A stretch of 64,000 bases of DNA from Sinotaia quadrata. Its lineage: Eukaryota > Mollusca > Gastropoda > Architaenioglossa > Viviparidae. A program made the translations under genes and the position numbers. The notes beneath the pieces are model-generated. The model did no database searches and was not told where the DNA came from. It worked only from the letters and a program-made list of their open reading frames with translations. The stretch's first letter is position 1, and each line of letters starts with the position of its first letter. The stretch covers positions 101,546,058-101,610,057 of the forward strand of contig CM054178.1 in the NCBI GenBank assembly GCA_028829895.1. The letters are read 5' to 3'. Shown here one piece after another: positions 12,382 through 26,656 of the stretch.

Positions 12382-13032
12382 AACATGCAAAAAAATTCAC
12401 AAAGCCTTCGCATGCTCCCTGCAATAAACACACACTACCAACACTATCTAATTTTAATAAAAATAAAAATAAAAGTTTGCACCAAGTCCAGCAAGAAAAC
12501 AACCACACAACCAACTACATCACATAATCAGACCCCACAGTAGCTTAAAATAAGTATATATAATTAATACATTTTTTTAAAAATCTTCTTCAACTACAGT
12601 TTCACCACCGCTGAGCATGCAACAAAAACCTACCAACAACACCTGTGCCAGACAATAATAGCCAGCTCTGAGCAAGCACCAAATCAACACTCCAACTGCA
12701 ACATGAGCAGGTCTCACTGGAGCACTACAGAGCAGAGAACATTTTATGATGAAATGATCCACGAAAGCTCCAGTGGAGTCGTAAAATATTATCATAACCA
12801 CCACACCAACATTGTCTTTGAGAGCCATGTAGGAAGAAGAGATGTTGGCGAGCTAATGCGGCCGCATCACCAGGAAATAAAAAGTCTCTCATGTAAAACA
12901 TAGTATTGTGTATACATCTTTCTGCAGTCAAGCATGTGACATATCATCCTCCTTCATCATCATTTTCATCTCACATCCTGTGGTGACCTAAACACTATAC
13001 CCGACACCCCATCACATTTATTTGATTGTTGA

Positions 13033-13314
13033 TTTAAAAAGTTTATTGGTAAATTTAATGATCTTTTTACACATATTGATAACCATATGTTGGAGAAGAA
13101 AGTGGGTGGATGAGGGCTGCCTAAATATAGATTAAAAGATGGGTTTATCTTCTCCTTTGGTAAGAAGTTTGACAGGTTGTTTGATAAGTTGTGTGACAGT
13201 AAATATTTGTCCTTTAATGTTGTAGAAGAGATAAAACGTTTACAGCACCGGCATATCCGCCAAGTGAGAGAGACGAGTGGTGTCATCTGGAGAATTATTA
13301 ATAACATAAATTAA
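13033..13314 (+). pseudogene. Coding-like fragment with one in-frame stop, unidentified
   Basis: The + frame reads KKFIGKFNDLFTHIDNHMLE, a stop after GG, then about 64 residues to TAA, including GFIFSFGKKFDRLFDKLCD and VVEEIKRLQHRHIRQV. The composition is protein-like, with amphipathic helices and few rare residues. It lies between the inverted R1 copies, so it could belong to a transposon. Alternatively the cctaaatatag just after the stop could be a splice acceptor, making the second part a terminal exon. The family is not recognised. Confidence 0.3.
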
Positions 13315-13398
13315 GATTCTCATCACTTGTAATTAGTTATGGACGATTAATTAATAATAATAGTCATAACCAAAAACTAGGTGGGGTTAGCGTCACAG

Positions 13399-13399
<1 letters not shown>

Positions 13400-13453
<54 letters not shown>

Positions 13454-13472
13454 CTCTCTCTCTCTCCCTCTT
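13400..13472. repeat. (CA)n then (CT)n microsatellite
   Basis: About 26 CA units are followed by a short CT run. Confidence 0.95.
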
Positions 13473-14707
13473 TCTTAATGTTTTCTGACTTGTTCACCTA
13501 TATTTCATATGACTGAAAACATCGCTAGGTCTCATGAAAAATGAACTTTCCTGACCATAGTAAAAGTGAAAGTAGATTATTAATATTAAATTAACTACGG
13601 TCTTGATTCGTGAGACTTTGGTCTTATCCATTAGTTCATTATTTACTTCACTTTGATCAAATTATGCCTTAGCCTCAGCTTCCTCGTATCCGTCTTTCTT
13701 CAAACCCTTCAGACTGTAACAACTTTCAGTTTCACATGCATTATCTTTTCCTTTCCTTTCTCGTCATCCAGTATTCTCAGTTCCATATTTATTCAGTTCT
13801 GCCCTTGGATTGGCACATATATTAATTATCTTATATCTAATTGGCACATATATTAATTATCTTATATCTAATTGTTTTGTGTTTCTCTTAGCCGCATCCG
13901 TACTGTTGTTTACGGTGTGCTGTATGGTGTGGTTGTGTGTGAGTGTGTGTGTGTTTATGGGGTGGGGGGGGTAGGGTGGCCACTAGGTTTGAGATAATCA
14001 ATTTCATTGTTTACTTATATCTACTGTCTAGACACCTCTTTCCTGCTTTCCTTCTTTCTGTTTTCAATGTGTGATACATTCTTCATGCAGAGTAAAATAC
14101 TTTAATAATTTTAATTAAGTAGATGTGATACAGGTTCTGCATTCCGTGAGAGTCTTGGAGAGTTTCGAGCCACCTTGTTTTCATCTTTGTGACATTTCTG
14201 CAGCAGGAAATTTGATAAACCAAATGAAAAAACTAACAGCAGTATTCGCGTGTTGGCAGCATTAATGACCGCATCCGAGTTTCGTGGCTTCGAATGAGAG
14301 AAGGCTGAGTGGTGCTTAATTGTCTCATTTCTAATTATGCAACCCTGCATATATTCATCACATGCTAATGTAATAAGAAGGTGCTGTCAAGTATAACAAC
14401 TCCGAATTCTTAATGAGAGCTAAAGTTGATGGAAATGCCACTGAAATTAACTGATAGTGGAAGAGAACACGAGTGTAAAGATCACATTCGCTTGGACGTG
14501 ACCAAACTGATTTCAATCTTACCATAATTTATACAAAGCTTGCTGCATTTCACTACTAACAATCTGAGATGCACTTCTAAATGATTTGGATGGTAACTGT
14601 GAAAAAAAGGTATTCCTGCTAATTAATTATTAATTATTAATAATTGCTAATTATTAATTTATGATATTTTATTTCATAATTAATACATAAACAATAATCC
14701 TCTCATG

Positions 14708-15345
14708 CAAATAGCACGCACAGTCACCCTGACAGGGGTCTTTTGTCTTTGCGGTTACGAGAGCTACTAGGTCAAACCCTGGAACAGTCTGCTAACTAAT
14801 TAACTCTCTGTCCAAGTGTTACCTGTCTAGATTAACAGACCTTAAATGAATTATCTTGTCAATCTCTTTGTCTTTAATCCAGCCCCTCACATATAAGCTC
14901 TCTACGACGACGGGAACTATCCCAAACTTGCACTTAACCGTCTTTCTATTATCGTTACGTCATTGGCAGCCCCCACCCATCACCATGCACAAGCGCCTCT
15001 CTATCAATGTAATGAGAGTGGATAGTTATAATATCAACAATTTATTAAAGAAAAATAAATAATAATTAAAAGTAGTTTTACAATTAACGTCATCAAAATT
15101 ACACACAAGGCAATTTATCAAAAATCACAATCTCATCCAAGACACATAGAATTCAGTCAATCAAGAAAAATATATCATGTCAATTCCACAGAACAATTAC
15201 TAGGAATTTTACATCCAAGAAATATCTTCACAATTTAGTTTAGCTTACACAAATTCTCAGTGTCAATAAGCCAACTAAATAAATAATACACTTAAGTCAA
15301 TGTAAGGTGTTAAAGAGAAGAATCAGAAATAGATAAGGAATTTAA
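14708..15345 (-). repeat. Interspersed repeat family R1, right copy (inverted)
   Basis: Its reverse complement aligns with 10915-11530 over the whole length, with small indels and scattered substitutions. The homology ends at the same place in both copies, gtgactgtg, which suggests a natural boundary of the repeat unit. The region to about 16897, whose reverse complement starts tgtggcggaaaaatgc, may be the rest of this element. I found no coding domain there. Confidence 0.75.
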
Positions 15346-17720
15346 GAAATCATAAAAAAACATGTACAGATTACACGGAAAATACATAGTAATGTTTCAC
15401 CTGATAGCAGCCTGTGAGTGGTAGTCTTGTTCTTGTTAGAGTTGGCTGGCAGTTAAAAGTCTTGTGATAATGGCCTTGCCTGATAACAGTTCTGCATACT
15501 GTCACATGAATGTTTGAATAATTAATCTGCACAGTATGTACAACACAAGCACTTAGTCACAATTCTTGTTCAATACGAATTACACAGCATAAACACAAAT
15601 CAGTTTCTTGTCTGAATTTGCACAATGCTCAAAACGTCTTTTACCACTGACCTTGAATAAAATAAGTGTATAAAGTTTACACAGTTCTAGTTTCCAACAC
15701 CTGGCCCTTTTATTAGGCTCTTACGGTTTCAACAGTTACTTGGCAGTGTCCGACTTATACTCCTCATAGCAGCTCCCCACAGTAACTCGGCTTCCTTGAG
15801 TGGACCCAATTCTTCAAGCAAGTGCAACTGGTTGTCTATGAATCTTTTTCCAGTTAGAAGATACAGTTCATCATACCCTCCAGGTACAGTCATAGCACAC
15901 ATGCAGCGTCCCACACTTCTCTTAGAATATTACCTAGAGTCCCAACAAGATTCTTCTGCTCTTGGATCTCAGCACCTTCAGAAAATCCAATGGCAGTTAG
16001 CAGTTGTCAACGTGGAAGTAAAACTTCAACTTTAACCGTTGACTCAAACGAATGTCGACATAACCAATGTCGAGACAGGTGAAGCTTGATGGCAGCAAGG
16101 GATGAAGTTTACTAATGCATGCACAGCAGCAGAAACAAAATGGCTTGCTTGCAAGTAGGACTTGAATCTTGCATCTCAGCAAAGCAAAAATGGAATGGAA
16201 GACAAATGGAATGGAACAGCTTGCTAACTGTTGACAGAAGAAACGAAATGGCGCGCATCAGTCTTGTGTTTCAAATATTCATAATCTGTACTTTTATTCT
16301 CGTTTCTTCATTTAAAATTCCTTTTTACAATTCTTTCATCTGATTCTTTGTTTAAACGAGAATAAAACTGACATAGTTTAAACTCATTAAAAATATTTAC
16401 AAGGAAAAAAACATAATTCAAACAGATTTTAAGCAAATATTAAAATCAGCTAAAATGACAATTCTCTATCTCGGACATACCTTTCTGTTCAACACTAACC
16501 ACGAAGCCACACAAGGGACTCAGATGCTTTTAACAAGAGTGAGGGTTCAATTTCGAATCTGCCCTTATTTGTGATTCTAGGGGTCATCTGGAAGATTCTA
16601 GAATTTATCAGCCTTCGGGCTAGAACAGAGTTGTTTCAATGGCTTTGTCTGAATAGACACAGTTGACTGCACAAACACTAAAGGTAGGGTGAACTCGTTG
16701 CTAAAATTAATCTGAGTTATGCAAGAATCACTGACCTTTAACAATAACTCCTCTTTATTCTGGATGTAGATCAGAGTGGTTTGTTTCAAAACTCATCACG
16801 CTGAGATTTGAATGGCGCAAATTTAAATTTAAAATTACAAAAATTGAAGAATTAATTAAATATTAAAGTGCATTAATTTGCATTTTTCCGCCACAGTAAC
16901 GTTAATTTCCTTTAGATGGTCGGACTCGTACAGATGAGTGTCGTCAATAACTATTGTGAAACTGAATGAGGATATATGATGCTTGAGAGATGTGTGTATG
17001 TGTGTGTAGATGAGCAGCTAGATGGTCCAAGAGCAGAACAAGAGCTGAGATGGTCTGGTCCTGCAATTGCAGACACTATCTGTATGTTATCATCGATCAG
17101 GTAAAGATAGGACTCAGACATAAATGCCAGTCATGTGCTGAAGAGATATATTAATATGTCATACTCAATCGTGTTCCAGTTGCAGAGAACTACTGCTGAT
17201 TAAAATCTGAAATCTTGTCATTGTCCATGTGTATAGAAGATCGTTAACATTGTACCAAGTACTGATTCGTGGTGTATGACAAGATTGATAGGTTGACTAA
17301 TAATTATTTAAGAAATTAGGGTTTAAAATATGTGATCTTCTCAAACACTTTCGACATACATGTGAGATTAGAAACAAGATGGTACATGTACTTTTAATTT
17401 TTTTAAATTAATGATTGAAAGTGTCAATAGTTGGCTTTTTCAATTTTTTTGCTGTTGTTATAGCAGGTTTAAAAATCAATAGTAACACTCTACATGAGTG
17501 AGAGGTGTTGATATTGTGTGACTCAAAGAGCATTTGAGAAACAGTGACGTAGAAATTAGATCAAGATCACATGATTTTGGAACACAGTTCTTGACGACTG
17601 ACTTAGGAAAGTGATGTACATGGGATATTTTGAAGGATCTGTTTCGGTATTAAGCTGGCTTCTATAAGCTTATTGTAAAACATGTTTGATATGTCTACCT
17701 AACCTTTATATTGTTTACAG
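15346..17720. other. Intergenic or possible remainder of R1 element
   Basis: No gene is recognised. A G homopolymer follows at about 17808-17821, within the first candidate intron of the next gene. Confidence 0.4.
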
Positions 17721-17752
17721 GATGAGTGGTTTATAAATCATTATGTCGTCAG
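17721..17752 (+). other. Candidate 5' non-coding exon of the CCDC152-like gene
   Basis: A 32-base segment is bounded by a strong acceptor (tatattgtttacag) and a strong donor (AG followed by gtaaaa). It cannot be in frame with the next exon without a stop, so if used it is untranslated. Translation would then start at the ATG at 18816. It could also be a chance pair of splice-like sites. Confidence 0.3.
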
Positions 17753-18797
17753 GTAAAAAGTTCATTCTTTGGACAGTGGTTGGCTTATCCAGGAACGCGG
17801 GGCGGATGGGGGGGGGGGGGGAGAGATGTGGCCATTTTCTCCATGAAATCCAAACCAACTAATTACATAGTTTGATTCAATGGCGGTCATATGCCAACTG
17901 ACCTTAGAACTAAGCCATTAGTCATTGTATTATTGGCCAAACCATTCTATGGAGGAGATACATTGCTGTCAGTAAGAGCGGTTTCGTGAGTAGATGTGAT
18001 CACAAGCTTTGGGAAATAAAGTTTCACTTCTACATTTATAAATGTGCAAAGATAAGCGTCTTTCAGACTATCGAATGGGCTCGAGGTGATTTTTGAAAGA
18101 CCTAGTTACTCGGCCAGAAGGCTACAGTTTGAAGCGACTTGGCAATTGCAACTTTTGATCAAATGGGAAGTAACTCTCTTATCTGAAATGCAGACGATAT
18201 GGACGATCCATTAGACATAATAAGGGTTTTTGACAAATGGTACAATGTATGGAAACTAGTTTTAATTTACTCTGCAATTTTGTCAGTGCTGTGCCTCTGA
18301 CAACAGCCTGTTTTTATCATTTCCCATTTCTATCTTATTATTAAAATTAAAAGTCTGCGTGTTCATTTCAAAACTAGAATATAGGGCCTACAGTAGAGGA
18401 ACTATAGGCCTACTAGAAAAATAAAGTAAAACTGTATATGTCCTAATACTTTACTGACCATTTATATATACTATTGTTAGACTGTGGAGAAAACAAACAA
18501 GAAAATATATAAAATATATCGATCGGGTTTATGTATCTTGTTTTTAGTCTCAGTAACTTTTACAAAATTTATGAGTATTAAACTCAGAATGCTATTTAAT
18601 CCATTAATTGACCCTATTGACGATGATATAGGAATTTTAACTGACTAACCATAAACTGTTGTATTAATGTAGTAATCAGTTTCCTTATTAGTATTATTAC
18701 TTATCAATACATGGACAGCCAAATTATTTTTGAATGCTAATAAAACATTTACTTAGGCTATATATTTCAATAAGGTTATTTCTGATAATTGTTACAG

Positions 18798-21700
18798 CAC
18801 TATCAAAAATTGTTGATGGAAAAAAATGAGATTGCAGAAAAAAACACAATTCTAGAGGCAGAGGTTGAGAAATTACTCAAACGAAATGAGAGCCTTTATA
18901 GAGGTAACCATTTCAATCAGATAATGAATTGAATCACATTAGAGCATTACAAATATTTGTTACAAACATGCATAGATGTATTCTAATAATAATGCATGTA
19001 TATAGTAGAATACATGCAACACATTTTACTCTTTAGTACATGATCTTCATTTTGTCATCAAGACCATAAGTGTTTTAATTTTAAAAGTTAAATATTTTAA
19101 ATATGAACTGACAATCAAAGTCAAACTATGGTATTTGCAGTTAAGGGTAATTTACTAAGGTTAGTTTTAAAGATCACACACAGTTAATTAAAGTAAATAA
19201 GTTATCATTTATTTTGCATTTGAACCTTTGTTGTAGTTGGTTTCTCTTCCTCAAGATGAATAATATATAAATATTTCTGTCTTATTTTTAAATCTCTCTG
19301 GACTTTGTAAGTTAATGTTTCATTAATCCAGGAGTTGGATAGTTACAAAAACCACAACACTTTCGAAAAAATATGTAGCCAAGATTAAACAATTCAGATA
19401 ATGTCCATAATTTACAATTATAATTATAGCAATAAACATATTTTAGCTAACAAGAATACTTTTTATCATGTATGTGGTGTGTGCGTGTGCATATGCATAT
19501 AGATGGACAGATAGATAGGCAAGTAATTTGATGGGGGGATGGATCTAAGATAAGATAAAAGTTTGGTCAATTGTTATTGCATGCTTAAATTTTGTTAAAG
19601 AAAATATAAATATTTCATTTTATTCTCTTTAGGAAATCTTTTAAATGTAAAAATATTAATGCAACATGTACATATAAACAGCCAGTGTTCTTTTTAGGAG
19701 AAAAAAAAATAGGCAACACAGACTTTAAACAAGTTATTTAATTTATTCTTTAGATCTAAATGGTGTTCAAGAAATGTTGGGAAATGTTCAAAATCATGAA
19801 GAGCAAATCATATCATTAAAGGGTGAGTATTTTGTTTTTAATCCTCAGTTTAAATTTTTAAAAAATACTCTAAGTAATGCCAGAATATTTTATTTTTTAT
19901 AAGGGGGTGCATGTTTGTGCTTGTTTACCTTACTTTAATTCATCAACACTCATAGGTTCATTCTTTAAATAGACAAAGAGCTACAACACATTTTTGTAGT
20001 TGGCCATCATGGCGCTTTTGAAGATTTTATTATTTGTGGATATGGAAGGATTTCCATGAAGATGGTGACTATACTGACCTTGATATCGTTAATACTTTGA
20101 TTTCCAGTTAAGCCTACTGTGCTCTTTTACTTATAATATATATATGTACATAAATATAAAATGTACATAAAGTGTAGCATTTGAATAATGGTCTGTGATG
20201 GCCTTTATTACAATTATATTTTTATGGCACAGAAACAATTAATATTTTATTAATGTTCATGTTTTTTAGTTTCTGACTTTTTTCATTCACTGTGTAGTGT
20301 GATGTTCCATTTGTCTACAAAAACTCTACATGATCCAGATTACCCTAAACCTTAACAACAAAATTAGTTTAATAGTTTAAATGAAATTAATGTTTTTCTT
20401 AATCAAGAAAAGTATATGATACTTGAGTTATATAAAGATTACATTTACAAGAAACAGTATAGTGTGTGTGTGTGTGTTTTGTAGCATCTACTCCTCTAGA
20501 ATTATAAATCAAATTATAAGTCAATAGTCTATAATTAAGAGTTATTATATATACATACAACACAAGGTGTGTCAGTATAAATTCATACACAGTAACATAA
20601 AATCTTATCTGAATTTTGTGTTTTTTGTGTTTATTTCAGAACTTAACAGAAAGTTGAAAATTGAAATTTCCAGAGTAGAACAGGTAAAACCTATTAGTAA
20701 TTACATAATTTGATTATTTTAATATTAGTCCAAGATATTTTCCCCACTATGCATAAACTTTACTCTGAGAGAAATATTCTGTTCTTTTAATTAAAGATAT
20801 CCTTCTTGTTAAATATTTGTTTTAATCTTTTTTTTTAAAATTATCAATCATTCAATGAAAGTTTTCTTCCACTTTTCTTTCCCAGTAACTTCATTAAGTT
20901 ACACAGTGGTTTAATCTGAAATCACTGGACACTAAAGTAACTATTCAAGATCTAGGTAGCAGTACTGATCATTTTCAAGGTAATAATAGATGTTAGACGG
21001 ACTGAAAAATGCATATAACATGCAAAGGTGTTGTACTATGATAGCATTTTCTGTTAGTCAACTGTAATTTTATATATTCTAATGTAAATAGAAAGATCTC
21101 ACTCCCCTAAGCTAAATAGACAAACTTGGAGACAATCTTAAATATTAGCACTTGATAGTGTCGTGGTGGCATTTCAGAAAGACTTGGTTTCTTTCCACAC
21201 TTGTATATTTATTTAGTCCTGACAAAGATCAGTGTACACAAGATCTCCAATGTTTCATAGCAATTGACCAAGTCCATGTGTTAATGGGCACATAACAGAT
21301 TTTGAAACTAGGAAATAACAATGACTAGTCAGACAACTACTGAATTAACAGTATTATTATTGCTTTTAACAGTATAATTTCAGTGTAATAATTAATGCCA
21401 ACAAATATACATATGCAGCTTTGATATTTATGAAGTAAAATCAAATGTGAACACACCTTAAATTTTATGTTAAAATAATTTAAAATAAATCAAGCAACAA
21501 TAAAGTGATAATTTGTTTCTTACATGTACTGATATCAGGAGCTGAAGACTCAAACAATGGAATTTAAGAAGAAACTCGAGATGGAAATGAAACTGCATGA
21601 AGACTCATTAATTCAGACAACAACAAAAATAGAGAGAGAAGGTGTGTACATTGTTGTTTGCTTCAGGATATCAATGATATCAATGTAAAGAAAGTGTCAT

Positions 21701-24700
21701 ATCTTTCCTCTTGTGCTATTCCACACTAGTTAGTTATGTAGAATGATAATGTTATCGTGCATTGTTTTCTTATTCTATTTCTTTCATTTTCAATTTTGTA
21801 GATTTACTTTTTATTACCAAGACTATTGTCATTTAGTTGAAGACATTGAGACAGTGTATGTACCTGAGTAAAGCACTCAACTTTTTATTTATTAGAACTG
21901 TTTTCCACCTGTGTTAAGTTTAATTTTTGTTAAGTAATCACTGGTACATAAAGAGTTCATTTTTGCAGCAAAGAAATGATAGAAATTTCCAACACAATCA
22001 AAAACTTTTTCTTAAATGTTCATATTAAATTAGCATGAAGCCTTTTTTTTTATAGAGTAAATATAAATAATATACATATAGCATTAATAAAATCATACAC
22101 ATTATAAAATGTCTATTTCTTTTAGTATGTTTTTGTTTTCGTTGTCTAACATGCCAGTAATTTGAGGTGTCTTCAGTCCCATACACTAAAAACCATTAAG
22201 ACTACTGCATTTTGATTAGCTGTTTATTACCTATTCAAAAAGTAAAATTTGCAGATTGCTTTTCAATGTGGATTACAACCATGATAATGCAAGATAATTC
22301 TTTCCTTCTTTGGAATCTACATTAAACAAAACTCTGCCAGTTATAGTTACAGAATTGCTCTATCACATAACATTCTGTTTGATAATGATAGGGGGGTAAT
22401 GAAATCTCTAATTTACTGGCACACTAAGAAATTTTCCAGTGGGTCCTCTCTGGAAATCCATAGAAGGGCTTTTTCACCAGTTCAGTATTGAGGGAAATTA
22501 TTCAGTTTACTTTACACAGAAACATTATAATGAGGCATATGCTCTATAGGGACTTTTCTCTCCTCCCTTCAAAGACAGTTTAAATTTTTTAATTGCTTGC
22601 AAGATAACTGTTCATGGTTTACAGTGAAAGATGGATAGGAATTTGTATAAGAAAAATAAATTTCTAGATTTTTTTAAAAACATTAATTCAGTATCCAAAG
22701 TTGCACAATACAAGAAATGTATTTTATTCATAACAATATTGAATTTGTTGCTCTTTGTAACTGCTCAGATGAACCTTTTATATTATATTTTCTTTGTATT
22801 AGTTTAGGGTTTAGTTCTCCCATTTATATATGGGACAATCAAGAAATGTGGTTAAATTCAAATTTATATTATAAATGAACTAATGATTAAATATTTGTTA
22901 TACATTTTTCTAATTCTATTTAAAGCACAAGGTAGACAAGCAGAGTTGCTTGAGGTGATTAAAGCAAAAGAAAAGGAAATCACTCTGCTTACAGAACAGA
23001 TCAAAAACACGAAGAGAGAAGCCGATGATCAGAAAACAAGTTTGTCTATGGAGGTGACATTTTATTTTAAAATTTCTCTGTGTCTTGTACTATCATCAAG
23101 ATGAATATTAGATTAATAATAGATAGCGGAGACATATAAGGATTCTATTAATTTGTAGCTAATAATAGTGCTTTTAAAAAATATAAATCCAAAGTAGCTG
23201 CTTGGTAACCCCATAAACTTGAAATACCAGAATAATTTATTGCTCAGCTCTGAATACCTATGCATACTTTACTTTTAAGACAGTCTTATAAATACATTCT
23301 TAAAGTAGCTTTTGCTAATAAATTTTATTAATGGCATCTTGAAATGTTAAATGCTTCAGACATTCACATACCATTATCTCTCTATATAGTTTTCCAGCTC
23401 TATCTGTGTATAACATTAAAATGTCCTTGACCTTTGAGCACCTGGGGTATTTTTTCACATGGCTACCTTTAACCTCAAGCACATGCTAAAGTGTCCTTGA
23501 CCTTTGAGTATGTGGGAGGGTTTTTTCACATGGCCAGCTTTATGTTGCATTGTCACATTCAAAATACTCATAAGAAGAAAAAGATGGTCATTTGCTCGAA
23601 TTTTCACTCACAGCTGTGACTTATAATCAAACACATGGAAGGTTTTTTGAGCCATATGACCAGCTTTATTTTGAATTGTCGCATTCATGGGAAGGGAGGG
23701 AAGGAGGAAGTTTGGAAGAAAGATAGCTGTTTTTCTGTGTATAATGCTAAAGCGTCCTAGACTTCAAGCATGGGAGATTTTTGGGAATGGGAAGGAGGGA
23801 GGGAGAGAGAGAAGGAAGGAATGAAGGGAGGGAGATGGAGGAAGGGAAGGAAGAGGAATAAGATTTCACATGGCCAGTTTTATGTTGCATTGTAGCATTC
23901 ATGAAACAGAAATCAAAGTAATCATCAAAAAAAAAACGACAGTCAAGGTCATTTGCTAAATGATGCTCAAATTTTCACTTGCAATGACTTATAATCAAGC
24001 CTTCCAATAAATAAATTCATTTATGTTCCAAGTAATGCATTCATTTTAATTTTCCACCTGTCATAAGATGGGTGTCAAATACTCTAGTATTTTTATAATT
24101 ATAGTATTATTCTAGACTTATTGATTCATATCATTATAAGCTGCTTCATTCTTTACCTTTAATAATTTATCACATTACTGACAATGTATAAAACTATATA
24201 CTGTTACTCTAGTTGTCTATCAAGAGATGGAGTATTTTAAATGTGCTATGACTACTAAAATTACCTTATTTGAAATTCATTTGCATAATTGAAATTCATA
24301 AAAATAATATGGTATCTAAATTTTGTTGTCAAGAGAAATAATTAATTGAAAAAAGCAATAAGTTCTAATAAAGTTTGCTGTTTGTAGTGAGATTTGTACC
24401 AAGATATAAGTTTAGTTCATACTTATAAATGTCATTTAAAGTTTGTGATTGTTTCACTCACTACTGTTTAACTTTTATCTTTATATCCAGTCTGTTAAAA
24501 GTTTAATAGTCTTACTGCACTTCATGGGCTTTTTTTCAAAATGACAGTATGAGAGTAAATTATTGGAAATCCAAAGACAGAGCACTAAGCTGATGAAAAA
24601 CAATGAAGAAGCAGCAAACAGAGAAAAGCTTCAAAAGGTAATTTATTCATAGTCTTAATTATTTTCATGTGACTTTAACTTTACAATAAAGCAAATAAAA

Positions 24701-26656
24701 TATGCACCTTGAAATTGTGTAAAATCTAGCTTTAATAACTCATGTTAAACTGTAAATATATATAATAAAACTTTACATATTTTTTTAATTCATCATTTCC
24801 TATTACATTTCCCCCTATTTCCACTGTACAGCTTAAATATGAAATAATATGTACACTATATTTATATTTAAATATTGATAACACACCCTTACCATACAGA
24901 TGTTGCGAGTCAAGGGTGGAGTTGAAGATGAGGTTTTATTTGAATGATGCATAGAATAATGCTGTTAAAGTATTACAAAGCATAAAATTCTTACCTATCT
25001 TGACATCCAAAAGGGAATATTGTGATTTGGCAGTATTTGTCATTTTTTAAAAATTTTCTCAGTATGTTGTCTTATAAAGCTGTTTGAAGTATCGAGAAAT
25101 AGTATACTATTTTTTTAACCAAAATTTTAAGTTATTCACACAATTTTTGGTTCGTATGCATTGCTGAGTGATGTTATGACATCAAACAATGGGTGCTGCT
25201 GAACATTCAAGAGGTAGTCCCTGTACAAATATGTGTGAATTATCTAATAAGAACTTGGGATGATAACTGACAGCTTAGTCTAGGGTAAGCGGTAAGCAGA
25301 AATTAGAATAGTCGCCAATCTAGTACACCAGATCTTCTGATGACATTGAACCTTTGACCGAACATATGGACCATATCATTTAATTTAATTATAAACAGAA
25401 AGCAATAATGATGCCACTACCAAAGTAGGCTTCTATCTCACATTCATTTTAGAAACAGAGAATGACATTGTGAAATTATCTAGCACAATATTACAAGCAT
25501 ATCTAAAGCCAAATGGTGCACAGTACTTATGCTTAGTCTTAGTACAAGTGACAGTAATTGCTATGAAGCAAGACAGTCACATATAACAAATAGTCTCTTA
25601 ACTATAAAACTTTACAGTTAACAGATCATATTGAATAATAATTTTACATATCCACTAATTGTTGATCTCAGGGGAACTTCCTGAAGTATAACATTATTAT
25701 CAAACATGTAAATGTGATCTCTTGATCGTAAAGATATTGTTTCAGATAGGATAATTTACCTTGGTTTTTTAATTAAGTATTTACAAGCATTTAAACATTC
25801 TTACTCCTATAATAGTAAGAGTATTCTCCCTGATCTCGTATAGGGAATAAACAGTACACAGTAGTTTGACTGATAACAGAGCTACAAACACCCTCTTCAA
25901 AGATATATGGGCACAGAGAAGTATAATTCTTGTTTTAAATACCCCAAAGACTTAGATCTTTTCACAGTAACGGGGGCCTACATGTATTCATAATCAAATG
26001 ATAGTTATGATCATTTCCAGTCAAAATCTTTGAACTAATTTACTTCTATATATATATTTTAACTTATGGATGAACAATTCTACATACCTTTCTTTCTTTA
26101 GACACTGTAAAATTAAAAGATCTTTAATCATTCTCCAGATAATTTTTACTGTGTCAGCCTGTTTCCCACCAACCCTTATGATATCTAGCTCTGCTGAGTT
26201 TCATATTTGCAAGTAAAGTGTTCATTGTAATTTTAAGTTTTAAAGAGTTTATTTGGCACATTGTTCATTGTTTCCAGAAGCTATCTAGTATAAGTTAAAT
26301 CTTTATATCTAAATATATTACATACAAGACATGCAAAAAATGTTAAAGCTATCTAATGATAATGTTAACTTACCAAATAAATTGTAGTTACAAAAGATTA
26401 TTAAAAAATAACTTTTAAAAATAACATTTAAGATTTTATTTCAGAATCTACACAATAATGATTGGTGCATTTATCATTTCTCTCTTGTTTGTTTCAGAAA
26501 ATGCAACATATTAAGGAGAAATATGAACATGAGATATCCACACTAAATCAGAAAATATATGATCTTGAAGGAAAACTGTACTCTAGCACTACAAACATCT
26601 TCAACTCCATGCACAGAAATCCATCTGTTAACACTGGAAGACAGAGAAAAATATAA
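18798..26656 (+). CDS. CCDC152: Coiled-coil protein resembling CCDC152, seven exons
   Basis: Exons 18798-18903, 19754-19822, 20640-20683, 21539-21641, 22926-23053, 24548-24637 and 26498-26656 all have AG/GT borders and join in phase. They give 232 codons before the TAA. The product is almost entirely coiled coil, rich in Lys, Glu and Leu (EIAEKNTILEAEVEKLLKR, EVIKAKEKEITLLTEQI), with no membrane segment. From memory, human CCDC152 is about 254 residues and ends in a similar segment: KLQHFQEEKNKEIAILRNTI there, KMQHIKEKYEHEISTLNQKI here, both followed by a DLE-L motif and a basic tail. The function of CCDC152 is not established. The 5' end is unresolved: either the ATG at 18816 starts the protein, or an upstream coding exon was missed. 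Other coiled-coil families cannot be excluded without a search. Confidence 0.68.
23395..24005. repeat. Diverged direct repeats and GGGA-rich tract in an intron
   Basis: Words such as aaagtgtccttgacctt, ttcacatggccagctttatg and acttataatcaa recur three to four times at intervals of roughly 100-250 bp. A purine tract of ggga/gaagg units interrupts them at about 23690-23855. The array lies in the intron between exons five and six of the coiled-coil gene. Confidence 0.6.
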
